Source: JACZYA01 sp965247455
GTDB taxonomy: Bacteria > Acidobacteriota > Terriglobia > Acidiferrales > 2-02-FULL-67-57
DNA: 64,000 nucleotides
Reading direction: 5' to 3'
Assembly: GCA_965247455.1 (NCBI GenBank)
Contig: CBDFHE010000016.1
Coordinates: forward strand, 62,001 to 126,000
Shown here: positions 63,759-64,000 of the stretch, piece by piece
Layout of the letters: each line of letters opens with the position of its first letter
How positions within the stretch are numbered: the stretch's first letter is position 1
The notes under the pieces: generated by a model
Seen by the model: the letters and a program-made list of their open reading frames with translations, nothing else
What the model was told of the DNA's origin: nothing
Database searches by the model: none
Program-made: the position numbers and the translations under genes

Positions 63759-64000
63759 TTCCCCTGCGGGACGCTAACCCCTCCGCGACCCGCCCATTTG
63801 TAACTATCGCTCTTATCGTGTTGAATTCATTAGCTTTTCTTTATGAAATCGCTCTCAGCGAGCGGGGCTTGCAGCAGTTGTTCTTCACCCTGGGGATGGT
63901 GCCCGCGCGGGTGGGCCTCTTCCCTGCCCATCCCGACGTCACGTTCGGCGATGCCGTCTTCCCCTTGTTCACCAGCATGTTTCTGCACGGTGGCTGGATG
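63755..64000 (+). CDS. Rhomboid-family intramembrane serine protease, 5' part
   Basis: The 82 visible residues contain IPLRDANPSATRPFVTIALIVLNSLAFLYEIAL (typical cytoplasmic lead and first membrane helix of rhomboid proteases) and TSMFLHGGWM, the conserved loop/helix beginning of the rhomboid core. The catalytic GxSG and His lie beyond the window. Start ATG overlaps the kinase stop (ATGA). Confidence 0.8.
   Translation, partial: MIPLRDANPSATRPFVTIALIVLNSLAFLYEIALSERGLQQLFFTLGMVPARVGLFPAHPDVTFGDAVFPLFTSMFLHGGWM

Overview
The window looks like chromosomal DNA from a GC-rich, didermal, aerobically respiring bacterium, most likely an acidobacterium (Acidobacteriota). This is inferred from the gene content: a split cytochrome b / Rieske / multihaem cytochrome c cluster, a Ser/Thr kinase fused to a TolB-like and TPR region, a fused LptF-LptG permease, a PilZ protein, a complete tol-pal cluster and pyruvate phosphate dikinase. 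It is a prediction from reading the sequence; no database search was run. I saw no rRNA, tRNA or CRISPR array.

Layout. 1-8165 (minus): a respiratory operon starting at a near-consensus sigma70 promoter and encoding, in transcription order, Rieske protein, cytochrome b N-half, cytochrome b C-half, a 1046-residue eight-haem cytochrome c, a cupredoxin-like lipoprotein, heme A synthase (ctaA) and heme O synthase (ctaB, cut by the window edge). 8192-10089 (minus): ferrochelatase (hemH) coupled to an isocitrate/isopropylmalate dehydrogenase homologue with an in-frame internal deletion. 10198-19144: PHP phosphoesterase, HesB/IscA-type Fe-S protein, methyltransferase, NAD synthetase, a Tat-exported aldo/keto reductase, aspartase with a histone-H1-like tail, a pyridine nucleotide-disulfide oxidoreductase and a MOSC protein. 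19145-21137: a repeat-rich stretch with an EVE-like orphan, a lone NuoI-like ferredoxin and a small unknown gene. 21267-27881: PilZ protein, ParA/ParB, bifunctional nuclease, MiaB, and a LemA / nucleotidyltransferase / TPM-domain cluster. 28038-29707: an intact IS1380-family element with a 5-bp target duplication.

29742-37766: the Ser/Thr kinase and, divergently, tolQ-tolR-tolA/tonB-tolB-pal-cpoB followed by ssb. 38021-43174 (minus): ECF sigma factor, anti-sigma factor, Spy-like protein, membrane fusion protein, ABC ATPase and MacB-type permease, which reads as one self-regulated envelope-stress and efflux operon. 43331-44479: an intact IS630-family element with perfect 19-bp ends. 44557-50771 (minus): guaA, a 2-hydroxyacid dehydrogenase, leuS and endonuclease IV. 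51385-55976 (plus): DAHP synthase, a YVTN-propeller lipoprotein and fused LptF-LptG. 56008-62590 (minus): recO, glyQ, glyS and ppdK, tightly overlapping. 62787 to the end (plus): a PfkB-family sugar kinase and the start of a rhomboid protease.

The most unusual signal is in the gaps between genes. A 19-nt hairpin (7-bp arms CCTGCCT/AGGCAGG, 5-nt loop) occurs at least five times plus one variant, and in several places it sits inside another repeat. The clearest case is a cloverleaf-like repeat present without it at 50912-50968 and with it at 37903-37978. This fits a very small insertion-competent element. It coexists with inverted REP-like pairs and a 77-bp IS630-type MITE.
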